Shown: piece by piece, positions 16,349 to 22,635 of the stretch
Position numbering within the stretch: the first letter of the stretch is position 1
How the letters are laid out: each line of letters opens with the position of its first letter
IMG/VR virus record: IMGVR_UViG_3300025789_000167
Location: 1-22,711 of that record
Origin: a virus
DNA length: 22,711 bases
Strand: one strand, 5' to 3'
Position numbers and translations under genes: made by a program
The notes under the pieces: generated by a model
The model's input: the letters and a program-made list of their open reading frames with translations, nothing else
Told to the model about the DNA's origin: nothing
The model's database searches: none

Positions 16349-18046
16349 ATGAATTTAGAAGTATTTAAAAACTCTGACCCAACTGGTAAAATGTCTCGCG
16401 AGACATTTGTAATAAAAAACTATACAGAAGAGTATGATTATATCATAAAATTTTGCCAACAACATAATTTGGAAGATTTACCTTTTAAACAAAAAATATA
16501 TCATGCTATTAATAATATATCTAATATAGTTTTATGTAAGAATCCAGATTGTAATAACTCCGTTAATTATAAAAATTCAACCATTGGATATTATGAATAT
16601 TGTAGCGTTAGATGTATTTCTTCAGACCCGAATATTAAAAAAATAAAACGAGAAAAATCGATTGCTAAATTTGGAACAAAAACGCCAGCTGAGTCTGAAA
16701 TTATTAAAAATAAAATAGTAAAAAGTAATAATGAAAAATATGGTGGTAATTCACCGATGTCTAATAAACTAATACAATATAAATCTAAAAAAACATTATT
16801 GAAAAATTATGGCGTTGATAGTCCATCTAAAAGTGAAGAAATTTTAAGCAAAAGAATTAAATCATTTAAAAATAGTGGTTATAAAGAATCCTATAAAAAG
16901 ACATCATTAGAAAAATATGGAGTTGAACATCCATGGATGAATAAGGATATTCATATAAAATCAATTGAAAAAATAAAAATAACCAAAAATAATTTATTAA
17001 AAGAATTGGTAATTAATAAATTAAATAGTCAAAATGATGAACTATTGGATATAGATTATGATAAAAGAATAATTAAGGCAAAGTGTAAAAATGGACATAC
17101 TTATACTATAAATAGGCATATGTTATATAGCAGAAATAAATTAAATACTATATTATGCACAATTTGTAATCCAATATATTCCGGGATATCTGGTATGGAA
17201 GTTTCGTTGTTACATCATATCAAACAAGTTTATCAAGATGAGATTCTATCAAATGAGAGGATCTTAAATGGAAAAGAAATAGATATTTATTTACCTAAAT
17301 TAAAATTGGGATTTGAATTTAATGGATTGTGGTGGCATTCGGAGGAAAATAAACCAATTAATTATCATATTGATAAATATGATGAAGCAAAATCTTTAGG
17401 AATTGATTTAATCTTTATATGGGAAGATGACTGGTTATATAAACAAGAGATTATCAAATCTATTATTAATAATAGGATACAGGCTAATAAGGATAAAATA
17501 TACGCCAGGAAATGCGAAATTAGAAATGTATCTGCTAAAGATTGTAGAGATTTTCTTGAAGAAAATCATATACAGGGATATGTTGCTTCAAAATATAAAT
17601 ACGGATTATATTATAAAAATGAATTAGTTAGTTTAATGACTTTCGGAGAATTAAGAATTCCAATGGGATTTAAAAAAGAAAATAATGTATTTGAACTAGC
17701 TAGATTTTGCTCTAAATTAAATATAAATGTAGTAGGTGGTGCACAAAGATTATTCAAACACTTTTTAAAAGAAGTTAATTCAAAGAAAATTATTTCATAT
17801 TCTGAAATAAGTAAATTTAGTGGTGATTTATATTCCAGTCTTGGATTTGAATTTGAATCAATTTCAAATCCTAATTATTATTGGGTTATAGATGGTGTTA
17901 GGTTTCATAGGTATAATTACAGGAAAGACCTTTTAATTAAAAGAGGATATGATAAAAATAAAACAGAGGTTCAAATTATGACAGAAGATATGGACTCTTT
18001 TAGAGTATGGGATTGTGGACAAAGAAAGTGGGTTTATAACAATTAA
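16349..18046 (+). CDS. EDxHD/Vsr-like homing endonuclease with C-terminal DUF7487-like domain
   Basis: 565 residues. Layout: a treble-clef-like Cys4 finger (C63-x4-C68...C85-x3-C89); four spaced YG-type repeats, KFGTKTP, KYGGNSP, NYGVDSP and KYGVEHP (residues 108-195), probably DNA-reading; a second ribbon (C246, H250, C270-x2-C273); the nuclease core KEIDIYLPKLKLGFEFNGLWWHSE (309-332) through IFIWEDDW (355-362); and a C-terminal domain from about residue 395 (ENHIQGYVASKYKYGLYY, ELARFCSKLNINVVGGAQRLFKHF). It is a paralogue of the 525-residue gene at 19815-21392. It follows the sheath gene as a free-standing gene, not inside it. A 20-bp perfect palindrome lies in codons 14-20. Expected function: cutting of phage genomes lacking the gene at this locus. 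Confidence 0.85.
   Translation: MNLEVFKNSDPTGKMSRETFVIKNYTEEYDYIIKFCQQHNLEDLPFKQKIYHAINNISNIVLCKNPDCNNSVNYKNSTIGYYEYCSVRCISSDPNIKKIKREKSIAKFGTKTPAESEIIKNKIVKSNNEKYGGNSPMSNKLIQYKSKKTLLKNYGVDSPSKSEEILSKRIKSFKNSGYKESYKKTSLEKYGVEHPWMNKDIHIKSIEKIKITKNNLLKELVINKLNSQNDELLDIDYDKRIIKAKCKNGHTYTINRHMLYSRNKLNTILCTICNPIYSGISGMEVSLLHHIKQVYQDEILSNERILNGKEIDIYLPKLKLGFEFNGLWWHSEENKPINYHIDKYDEAKSLGIDLIFIWEDDWLYKQEIIKSIINNRIQANKDKIYARKCEIRNVSAKDCRDFLEENHIQGYVASKYKYGLYYKNELVSLMTFGELRIPMGFKKENNVFELARFCSKLNINVVGGAQRLFKHFLKEVNSKKIISYSEISKFSGDLYSSLGFEFESISNPNYYWVIDGVRFHRYNYRKDLLIKRGYDKNKTEVQIMTEDMDSFRVWDCGQRKWVYNN
16389..16408. repeat. Perfect 20-bp palindrome in 5' coding region of the endonuclease
   Basis: AAATGTCTCG followed directly by its reverse complement, with no spacer. 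It encodes KMSRETF-like residues near the start of the protein and is GC-rich at its centre (CTCGCGAG) in a very AT-rich gene. It could be an operator, or a protein-binding or cleavage site. Confidence 0.7.
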
Positions 18047-18064
18047 AATCCTTACATTTGTAAA

Positions 18065-18682
18065 ATGCTAACTATATCAAGTAAAAGAATTAAAGGAAGT
18101 GGTAAAGGAACTGAAATAGGTTTTCCTACTGTAAACTTTATACTAGATGAATTGCCATCTGGTTTAGAAATAGGTTTATATGCTATTATAAATCAATTAG
18201 GACAAAAAGGATTATCTCTTATATCAAAATATAAAAGCCAATATAGAATAGAAACACATATTATAAAAAAAAATATCAATGTTAATGTTGGAACTATGTA
18301 TAGTCTGATATTTTTAGATAAGTTGCGAGATCCTATAAGAACTCGCGATGTTAAATCAATGATTGAAAATGATATTAGATTAGCGACTGATTATTTTAGT
18401 AATTTTAAAACTTGCTTATCATGTGAGTTGTGTTATATACAAGATCATGGATATTCTAACTATACAGTTGAAGGATCTAATATTGGATGCTACGCTGGTG
18501 TATTTGAAGAAGGTGATTATTCTAATCGCGATACAATTGATATATATAACTCAGCCGGTTGTAAACACATGACAGTGGGTAGTCATTGGAAATTGGATGT
18601 AGATGGTGAAAGTGAAAGACCGTCAGATGATTGGATTAAAATGATACTAAGAGATCGTAAAATCAAGGATATAATAGAATGA
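18065..18682 (+). CDS. Riboflavin-kinase-like domain fused to a Cys-rich C-terminal domain
   Basis: 205 residues. Residues 3-112 follow the flavokinase domain of RibF: KRIKGSGKGTEIGFPTVNF with the GxPTxN nucleotide/Mg motif (19-24), GLYAI (37-41), the E-T-H strand RIETHII with the presumed catalytic Glu63, LYS/MYSLIFLDKLRDPIR (78-91), and a closing helix MIENDIRLATDYF. This family phosphorylates riboflavin to FMN. There is no FAD-synthetase (adenylyltransferase) domain. Residues 113-205 carry C117-x2-C120-x2-C123...C142 around GYSNYTVEGSNIGC, which may bind metal. The usual GxxPTF segment before the catalytic strand is poorly preserved, so substrate or activity may have changed. It starts 18 bp after the endonuclease stop, possibly in the same transcript. 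Confidence 0.72.
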   Translation: MLTISSKRIKGSGKGTEIGFPTVNFILDELPSGLEIGLYAIINQLGQKGLSLISKYKSQYRIETHIIKKNINVNVGTMYSLIFLDKLRDPIRTRDVKSMIENDIRLATDYFSNFKTCLSCELCYIQDHGYSNYTVEGSNIGCYAGVFEEGDYSNRDTIDIYNSAGCKHMTVGSHWKLDVDGESERPSDDWIKMILRDRKIKDIIE

Positions 18683-18728
18683 AAATAAGAAAGTCATCAA
18701 TGTGATAAAGAAATAATCTTATATTTTA

Positions 18729-18780
18729 TCTTCAAAATATTTTATATATACATTATGAAATATATAAAATATTTTGAAGA
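18729..18780. repeat. 21-bp perfect inverted repeat around a start codon
   Basis: Arms 18729-18749 and 18760-18780 (TCTTCAAAATATTTTATATA and its complement) pair perfectly, leaving a 10-nt loop that contains the ATG of the 35-codon ORF. In RNA this would present or hide that start codon. It may also act as an AT-only hairpin at the end of the riboflavin-kinase-like gene. Confidence 0.75.
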
Positions 18781-18862
18781 AATTGACATTTCAGGTTCTT
18801 TCTTATCATGCTATAAGGCTTTATCTAAACATAATTTTATATTCCTTCGGTGCGGTTTTTAA
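18755..18862 (+). CDS. 35-codon ORF with MKYIKYFEE start; likely gene remnant
   Basis: Reads MKYIKYFEEIDISGSF...LRCGF then stop. The first nine residues match the shared capsid-targeting-like start of the genes at 19207 (MKYLKTFEY) and 19810 (MKYLKIFEEF), but the body is missing and its 3' end overlaps the convergent ParB-like gene by 42 bp. I read it as the surviving 5' end of a deleted packaged-protein gene, or less likely a real micropeptide. The start lies in the loop of a perfect inverted repeat. Confidence 0.35.
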   Translation: MKYIKYFEEIDISGSFLSCYKALSKHNFIFLRCGF

Positions 18863-19207
18863 ATCTAAGACTTTTGCTTTTATATACTTTTCATTAGTAT
18901 TTATAGCCTTTTGTAATCTATGGTGTCCATCTAAAATCATATTATATTTACCATCAGTATTCTTTGATATAATAATAGGAAATGATAGGTCAGCAGCTTC
19001 TGCCCTTTTTCTAGTTGCTTCATCTTTTTTATCTTTATGAATACACATATCCTTTATTTCATCAACTGGTATTTCAACTACTGGTGAATTATTAAGATAT
19101 TTCTCTATTTCTCCAATAGTTATAGTTACCTCTTTTCCATCAATAGTGTCTATCCAAGATGTTTCCTGATAATGATTGTAATATTCAAATGTTTTTAAGT
19201 ATTTCAT
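18821..19207 (-). CDS. ParB/Srx-like domain protein with capsid-targeting-like N-terminus
   Basis: 128 residues. Residues 55-115 carry the ParB-like nuclease fold signature: VVEIPVDEIKDM, a polar loop, FPIIISKNTDGKYNMILDGHHRLQKAI, then YIKAKVLDL. The DGHHRL motif corresponds to the (D/E)GxHR phosphate-binding motif of ParB and sulfiredoxin-like proteins, some of which bind or hydrolyse nucleotides or nick DNA. There is no helix-turn-helix partition domain, so a plasmid-type ParB role is unlikely. The protein starts MKYLKTFEYYNHYQE, like other proteins here, which may mean it travels inside the head. It is followed downstream by the convergent short ORF. Confidence 0.75.
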   Translation of the reverse strand: MKYLKTFEYYNHYQETSWIDTIDGKEVTITIGEIEKYLNNSPVVEIPVDEIKDMCIHKDKKDEATRKRAEAADLSFPIIISKNTDGKYNMILDGHHRLQKAINTNEKYIKAKVLDLKTAPKEYKIMFR

Positions 19208-19243
19208 ATAGTATTTTTTTTATATATTTCATAAAAGTAATTT

Positions 19244-19810
19244 TTAAGCTATAAATTTACGAGTAACATATCCAGATATTGGAATTAATAACATTAAAAC
19301 TAGTAAAATGATTAAAATTATTTTAGAGTTCTCATCAATAGCATCTTTAGATTTTTTAAACAAAATTTTATAATCAATTTTTAATTTTTCAATATCTTTA
19401 GATTTAATATGATTTAAAGAATCACTTATATCTTGATCATACATATCATTGTCTTTAGCAAACTTTTCAATTTTAGAGCAAACATCAAGTATTTCATCAG
19501 GAGAAAATCTTGTGAATTTATCCTGTTTTAAATGATCAACAGATTTTATTAAATCAGATAACTCCGGATCTTTGACCTCTTCTTTTAATGTGTTTAAATC
19601 ATTAAAAACATTATCTAATTCATTAATTACATATCCCTTTGGGAAAAGGGGTTTGGTAGAAACAACAGCAGTAGTTGGTGCTATAAAAACTCCAGCTAAT
19701 GAATTTAAACTAATAAACAAAGAAGATATTAAAGGAACTATTGGTTTTAATGATATTTCTTCATTTAATTCATCTTTGTGAAATTCTTCAAAAATTTTTA
19801 AATATTTCAT
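19244..19810 (-). CDS. Two-TM protein with capsid-targeting-like N-terminus, unknown
   Basis: 188 residues. It begins MKYLKIFEEFHKDELNEE, whose L-x-E (LNE) could be a prohead-protease site. A hydrophobic stretch (about 23-51, PIVPLISSLFISLNSLAGVFIAP) and a strong C-terminal transmembrane helix (about 162-180, IILIILLVLMLLIPISGYV) flank a charged helical middle. The design suggests a protein that ends in a membrane, perhaps delivered with DNA at infection, but this is inference. The start overlaps nothing and lies 4 bp after the stop of the endonuclease gene upstream, implying read-through transcription. No family recognised. Confidence 0.55.
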   Translation of the reverse strand: MKYLKIFEEFHKDELNEEISLKPIVPLISSLFISLNSLAGVFIAPTTAVVSTKPLFPKGYVINELDNVFNDLNTLKEEVKDPELSDLIKSVDHLKQDKFTRFSPDEILDVCSKIEKFAKDNDMYDQDISDSLNHIKSKDIEKLKIDYKILFKKSKDAIDENSKIILIILLVLMLLIPISGYVTRKFIA

Positions 19811-19814
19811 ATTA

Positions 19815-21392
19815 CTATTTTTTTTTATATGTAAATTTTAAATTCCCACTATCATAAATTTTGTCTATACCTCTTTCTGACATAATTTCAAATTCAGTTT
19901 TTTCTTTATCATATCCTTCTTTTACCAAAATATCCTTTCTATAATTGAATCTATTTTTCCTAATTCCATTAACTACATAATAATAATTTGGTTGAGTAAT
20001 TCCATCCATACTAAATCCCAGCCTTCTATAAAGATTTCCATTTGACCAACATCTATCAGCATAACTTATTACTAAATTAGGATTATACTTATTTTTGAAG
20101 TATTTAAATATTTTAGAAGCCCCTCCGGTAATACTAAAATTCAATTTATTACAAAATCTTAAAAGTTCATATTGATCTTCCCTCTTCGTTTGTCCCAAAG
20201 ATTTTCTTAAAGAACCAAATGTCATCAAACTAACCAATTTATCTTTATAATATAAACCGATATTATATTTTGAAACTACACTCCCTTGTATATGATTTTC
20301 ATCAAGAAATAATTTAGTATCATTAAATGATACTTCCTTTACTTGACACAGCCTAGCCCAAATTCGATTGGATTTGCCTAATAGATTATTTATTCTTGAT
20401 TCAACAATTGATCTTTTATATTTCCAATCATCTTCCCAGATATGTATTAACTGAACACCCTTTTCTAAACAAATATTAGTTTTATTAACATGATAATTCT
20501 TATCTTTATATTTATCAGAGTGCCAATAGACACCATTAAACTCAAATGCAATTTTAGATTCAGATAAATAAATATCTAATTCCATTCCAATTAATGTCCT
20601 ATCATTTTTGATTACTTGATTATTATAAATAGAAGATATGTAATCATATAGTTGGTTTTGTGCATCAGACTCATTATTAATTGGATTACAAATTGTACAA
20701 ATAGTATTGTTGTTATTTATTCTATCATTTAAAGTATTTTTATGTATTTCAAATTGGTGTTTATTTTTACATATTAACTTATAAATAGATGTATCTACTA
20801 ATTCGACGAACTTAATATTATATTTACTTACCTTATCAGTTAGATATAAAATTAAATTATCTTTCTTTTTTTGATTTAAATTTTTAGTTTTTTCCTTCAT
20901 TATTATACTCAACTTATCTCTAACATCTTGTTTTTGTGATAAATATTTAACACCAAATTTATTTAAATTAGTATTTTCTACTTTTCTTTTAGTCTCTTCT
21001 AATTTTGATATATTTTCAACATTATATCTTTCCATTATAGACTTTTTATAAATTTCCTGAACTTTTGTATCCTTCATTGGATTATCTACACCATATTTAA
21101 CAAAACAAGTTTCTTTTCTTTTTTGTTTAATCGAAGGGTCATTGGATAAACAATAAGTTGAGCAATATTTTCTATATCCCTTTGTTATACTGATAAAATG
21201 AACATTTTTTCCACAATAACAATTTGGTGAATTATCCAATGAATGTATATGTAAATATAATTTTTCTTTCCAAGAAATATCGAGATAAAAAAGGCTATTA
21301 ATAAAAGAGTGAAAAGTAGAGAAGTTTTCACTTATCCACTTTTCACTTTTATTTTTATTTTTATCTGATAATATCTGTTCTATATAATCCAT
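19815..21392 (-). CDS. EDxHD/Vsr-like homing endonuclease, paralogue of the sheath-side one
   Basis: 525 residues with the same order of parts as the gene at 16349-18046: Cys4 finger (C58-x-C60...C77-x3-C81), YG-type repeats (KYGVDNP, RYNVENI, KFGVKYL; 99-150), second ribbon (C208...C232-x2-C235), nuclease core MELDIYLSESKIAFEFNGVYWHSD (270-293) with IHIWEDDW (316-323), and the C-terminal DUF7487-like domain (ENHIQGSVVSKYNIGLYYKDKLVSLMTFG, LLRFCNKLNFSITGGASKIFKYF, RLGF, NYYYVVNG). It starts 31 bp after the stop of the tail tube gene. A one-mismatch TTTTAATGTATA element lies 7 nt before the ATG. As a free-standing gene beside a conserved tail gene, it probably cuts the homologous site in related phages. 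Confidence 0.85.
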   Translation of the reverse strand: MDYIEQILSDKNKNKSEKWISENFSTFHSFINSLFYLDISWKEKLYLHIHSLDNSPNCYCGKNVHFISITKGYRKYCSTYCLSNDPSIKQKRKETCFVKYGVDNPMKDTKVQEIYKKSIMERYNVENISKLEETKRKVENTNLNKFGVKYLSQKQDVRDKLSIIMKEKTKNLNQKKKDNLILYLTDKVSKYNIKFVELVDTSIYKLICKNKHQFEIHKNTLNDRINNNNTICTICNPINNESDAQNQLYDYISSIYNNQVIKNDRTLIGMELDIYLSESKIAFEFNGVYWHSDKYKDKNYHVNKTNICLEKGVQLIHIWEDDWKYKRSIVESRINNLLGKSNRIWARLCQVKEVSFNDTKLFLDENHIQGSVVSKYNIGLYYKDKLVSLMTFGSLRKSLGQTKREDQYELLRFCNKLNFSITGGASKIFKYFKNKYNPNLVISYADRCWSNGNLYRRLGFSMDGITQPNYYYVVNGIRKNRFNYRKDILVKEGYDKEKTEFEIMSERGIDKIYDSGNLKFTYKKK

Positions 21393-21399
21393 ATTAGAT

Positions 21400-21411
21400 T
21401 ATACATTAAAA
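21400..21411 (-). promoter_or_regulatory. TTTTAATGTATA variant element before homing endonuclease
   Basis: One mismatch to the recurring element, on the minus strand between the tail tube stop and the endonuclease ATG. Confidence 0.35.
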
Positions 21412-21423
21412 TAAATAAATTGT

Positions 21424-22044
21424 TTAATATCCAGGAATCAAAGGAGGCTGAATTGTAAAATTACCATCAATATACTCATCAATCCAGTAGTCTGCTACAA
21501 ATTTAGCTGTCACATTTTCCCATATACTAGAGTTTTGACTCCAATCTAATTCTATCGAACCAACACCTTTAATTTGAGCATTTTGAAAAGTAACTCTTCT
21601 TAATACAACACCTTTTCTATCATGTTGGTTAACAATAATAGTACCAATTATATCACTCTTGTAATGTAAAGTACCATTTTGTGAGTTCCATACTAAGTCA
21701 TACCATGCTTTTAACACATTCCAAGTTTCCATAGAACCTTGATTATTTACGTTAACATTGAATTTTATATCAAAATCTATGTGTGTTTTCTCAGGAGTAG
21801 TCATAAATGCTCTTGTTGAGTATTTAAAACGTTGCATTGCTGTGCTAATATCCGGTGTTAAATCCAAAGTTACAGTATTTGCCTGTTGTAACATCAAAAT
21901 AGGGTCTCTACCTTGAGCCTGTAAGATGGTAGGCAATATGAATGTTATTTCAAATAAGTTTAAATATACTGGCTCCTGTGGGTCAGTTCCTGGGCCCCCG
22001 GGAGAGCCTGTAACTAATAATTGAGTAAAATGTGGTAATGGCAT
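21424..22044 (-). CDS. Tail tube protein (T4 gp19-like)
   Basis: 206 residues. The pattern fits the T4 gp19 / Hcp-like tube family: an N-terminal extended arm, EPVYLNLFEITFILP strand, LQQANTVTLDLTPDI, paired strands in the middle (HIDFDIKFNVNVNNQG), an interior helix (METWNVLKAWYDLVWN), HYKSDIIGTIIVNQHDRKGVVLRRVTFQNA, and a C-terminal VTAKFVADYWIDEYI. Such proteins stack as hexameric rings inside the sheath. The arm contains a GC-rich loop SPGGPGTDP. In T4 the tube gene follows the sheath gene directly; here the two are inverted relative to each other and about 5 kb apart, with two endonuclease genes between. Transcription likely starts in the duplicated promoter region upstream. Confidence 0.88.
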   Translation of the reverse strand: MPLPHFTQLLVTGSPGGPGTDPQEPVYLNLFEITFILPTILQAQGRDPILMLQQANTVTLDLTPDISTAMQRFKYSTRAFMTTPEKTHIDFDIKFNVNVNNQGSMETWNVLKAWYDLVWNSQNGTLHYKSDIIGTIIVNQHDRKGVVLRRVTFQNAQIKGVGSIELDWSQNSSIWENVTAKFVADYWIDEYIDGNFTIQPPLIPGY

Positions 22045-22085
22045 TTCGTTATATTATTTTTTTTAATTTTGTTTTAATTATAATT

Positions 22086-22097
22086 TATATATTAAAA
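22086..22097 (-). promoter_or_regulatory. TTTTAATATATA element, repeat copy 1 (toward tail tube)
   Basis: Perfect minus-strand match, 41 nt before the tail tube ATG. Confidence 0.45.
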
Positions 22098-22203
22098 TAT
22101 CTTTTGTCTCCATTAGATATTCTAATCTTTTTATTAATGTATATATTAATATAAAAAATCAAAAAAATTCTATTATAGAGAGGACAAATATTTTAATATA
22201 ATT

Positions 22204-22215
22204 TATATATTAAAA
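22204..22215 (-). promoter_or_regulatory. TTTTAATATATA element, repeat copy 2 (toward tail tube)
   Basis: Same element duplicated 118 bp further upstream; it could give a second start site for the tail tube transcript. Confidence 0.4.
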
Positions 22216-22308
22216 TATCTTTTGTCTCCATTAGATATTCTAATCTTTTTATTAATGTATATATTAATATAAAAAATCAAAAAAATTCTATTATAGAGAG
22301 GACAAATA

Positions 22309-22320
22309 TTTTAATATATA
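22309..22320 (+). promoter_or_regulatory. TTTTAATATATA element before small Zn-finger ORF
   Basis: Perfect plus-strand match at the right end of the tandem repeat, 5 nt before the ATG at 22326. Confidence 0.45.
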
Positions 22321-22325
22321 TAATT

Positions 22326-22475
22326 ATGAAATGTAAATATAGAAATTGTAATGAAATTGTATCTGGTGGTAGATCTGATAAAGAATATTGTAGTGTACAA
22401 TGTAAAAGAAATGAAAAGAAATATCGTCAAAGAATAAGAAAAAAATTATTAAAAAGTGAAAAAAACTTGCAATAA
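22326..22475 (+). CDS. Small Cys4 zinc-finger ORF, probably part of a broken HNH-type endonuclease
   Basis: 49 residues: C3-x4-C8-x13-C22-x3-C26 followed by a very basic helix (KRNEKKYRQRIRKKLLKSEK). The finger matches the first finger of the two large homing endonucleases here (same CSVxC / CSTYC ending) and the N-terminus common in small HNH endonucleases. It stops just after an A7 run. The +1 frame continues with a second zinc ribbon, so this looks like the 5' half of a frameshifted gene. As it stands it would be a small DNA-binding protein. Confidence 0.5.
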   Translation: MKCKYRNCNEIVSGGRSDKEYCSVQCKRNEKKYRQRIRKKLLKSEKNLQ

Positions 22476-22542
22476 GTGTAATATTGAAAAGGATATTGAA
22501 TTCTTTTATATTGAAAACCAAAGAAAACACAGAAGTCTTTAG
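22456..22542 (+). pseudogene. Out-of-frame zinc-ribbon remnant continuing the previous ORF
   Basis: In the frame +1 to the preceding ORF, from GTG at 22456, the DNA reads KKTCNKCNIEKDIEFFY then IENQRKHRSL and stop. The CxxCxxxKxxxxFY pattern is the ribbon that usually precedes the HNH core in phage HNH endonucleases, but no HNH core follows. Overlap with the preceding ORF around an A7 tract suggests a single ancestral gene split by an indel and truncated. Confidence 0.45.
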
Positions 22543-22550
22543 CTTCTGTG
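22528..22550. terminator. Possible hairpin at end of the HNH-like remnant
   Basis: CACAGAAG and CTTCTGTG pair perfectly over 8 bp with a 7-nt loop that contains the TAG stop of the remnant. There is no U tract immediately after it, so termination is uncertain. Confidence 0.4.
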
Positions 22551-22619
22551 ATGAATTTGGTATTATTTTATCAAAAAAGTTAAAAAAAGATTAAAAAAAT
22601 CAAAAAGAGAGATTAAAAC

Positions 22620-22630
22620 TTTAATATATA
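22620..22630 (+). promoter_or_regulatory. TTTAATATATA element before the TnpB-like gene
   Basis: Perfect plus-strand match, 5 nt before the ATG at 22636. Confidence 0.45.
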
Positions 22631-22635
22631 CTAAT

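Larger units (their letters stand above)
22079..22318. repeat. Two perfect tandem copies of a 118-bp promoter-bearing unit
   Basis: Bases 22079-22200 are identical to 22197-22318 (period 118). Each unit holds a minus-facing TTTTAATATATA, a 15-bp near-palindrome ATTAGA-TAT-TCTAAT, ATTAATGTATATATTAAT, and a plus-facing TTTTAATATA at its end. It separates the tail tube gene (minus) from the small Zn-finger ORF (plus) and accounts for most of the 281-bp gene-free stretch here. Confidence 0.95.

Noticed and set aside
17427-17627. ORF in another frame of the 565-residue endonuclease
   Set aside because: It overlaps the nuclease core region, whose main frame has clear motifs.
18053-18060. TACATTTG as a promoter for the riboflavin-kinase-like gene
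   Set aside because: It matches TAnnTTTG but lies 4 nt before the ATG, lacks the flanks of the two good copies, and can arise by chance in this composition.
22456-22475. Programmed -1 frameshift at A AAA AAC joining the two zinc modules
   Set aside because: The slippery heptamer is in the right phase, but a -1 shift enters the wrong frame; the second ribbon is in the +1 frame.
22324-22530. Minus-strand ORF of 68 codons
   Set aside because: Its translation is an F/I/Y-rich artefact of A-rich plus-strand sequence; the plus strand has the Cys4 finger with a promoter-like element.
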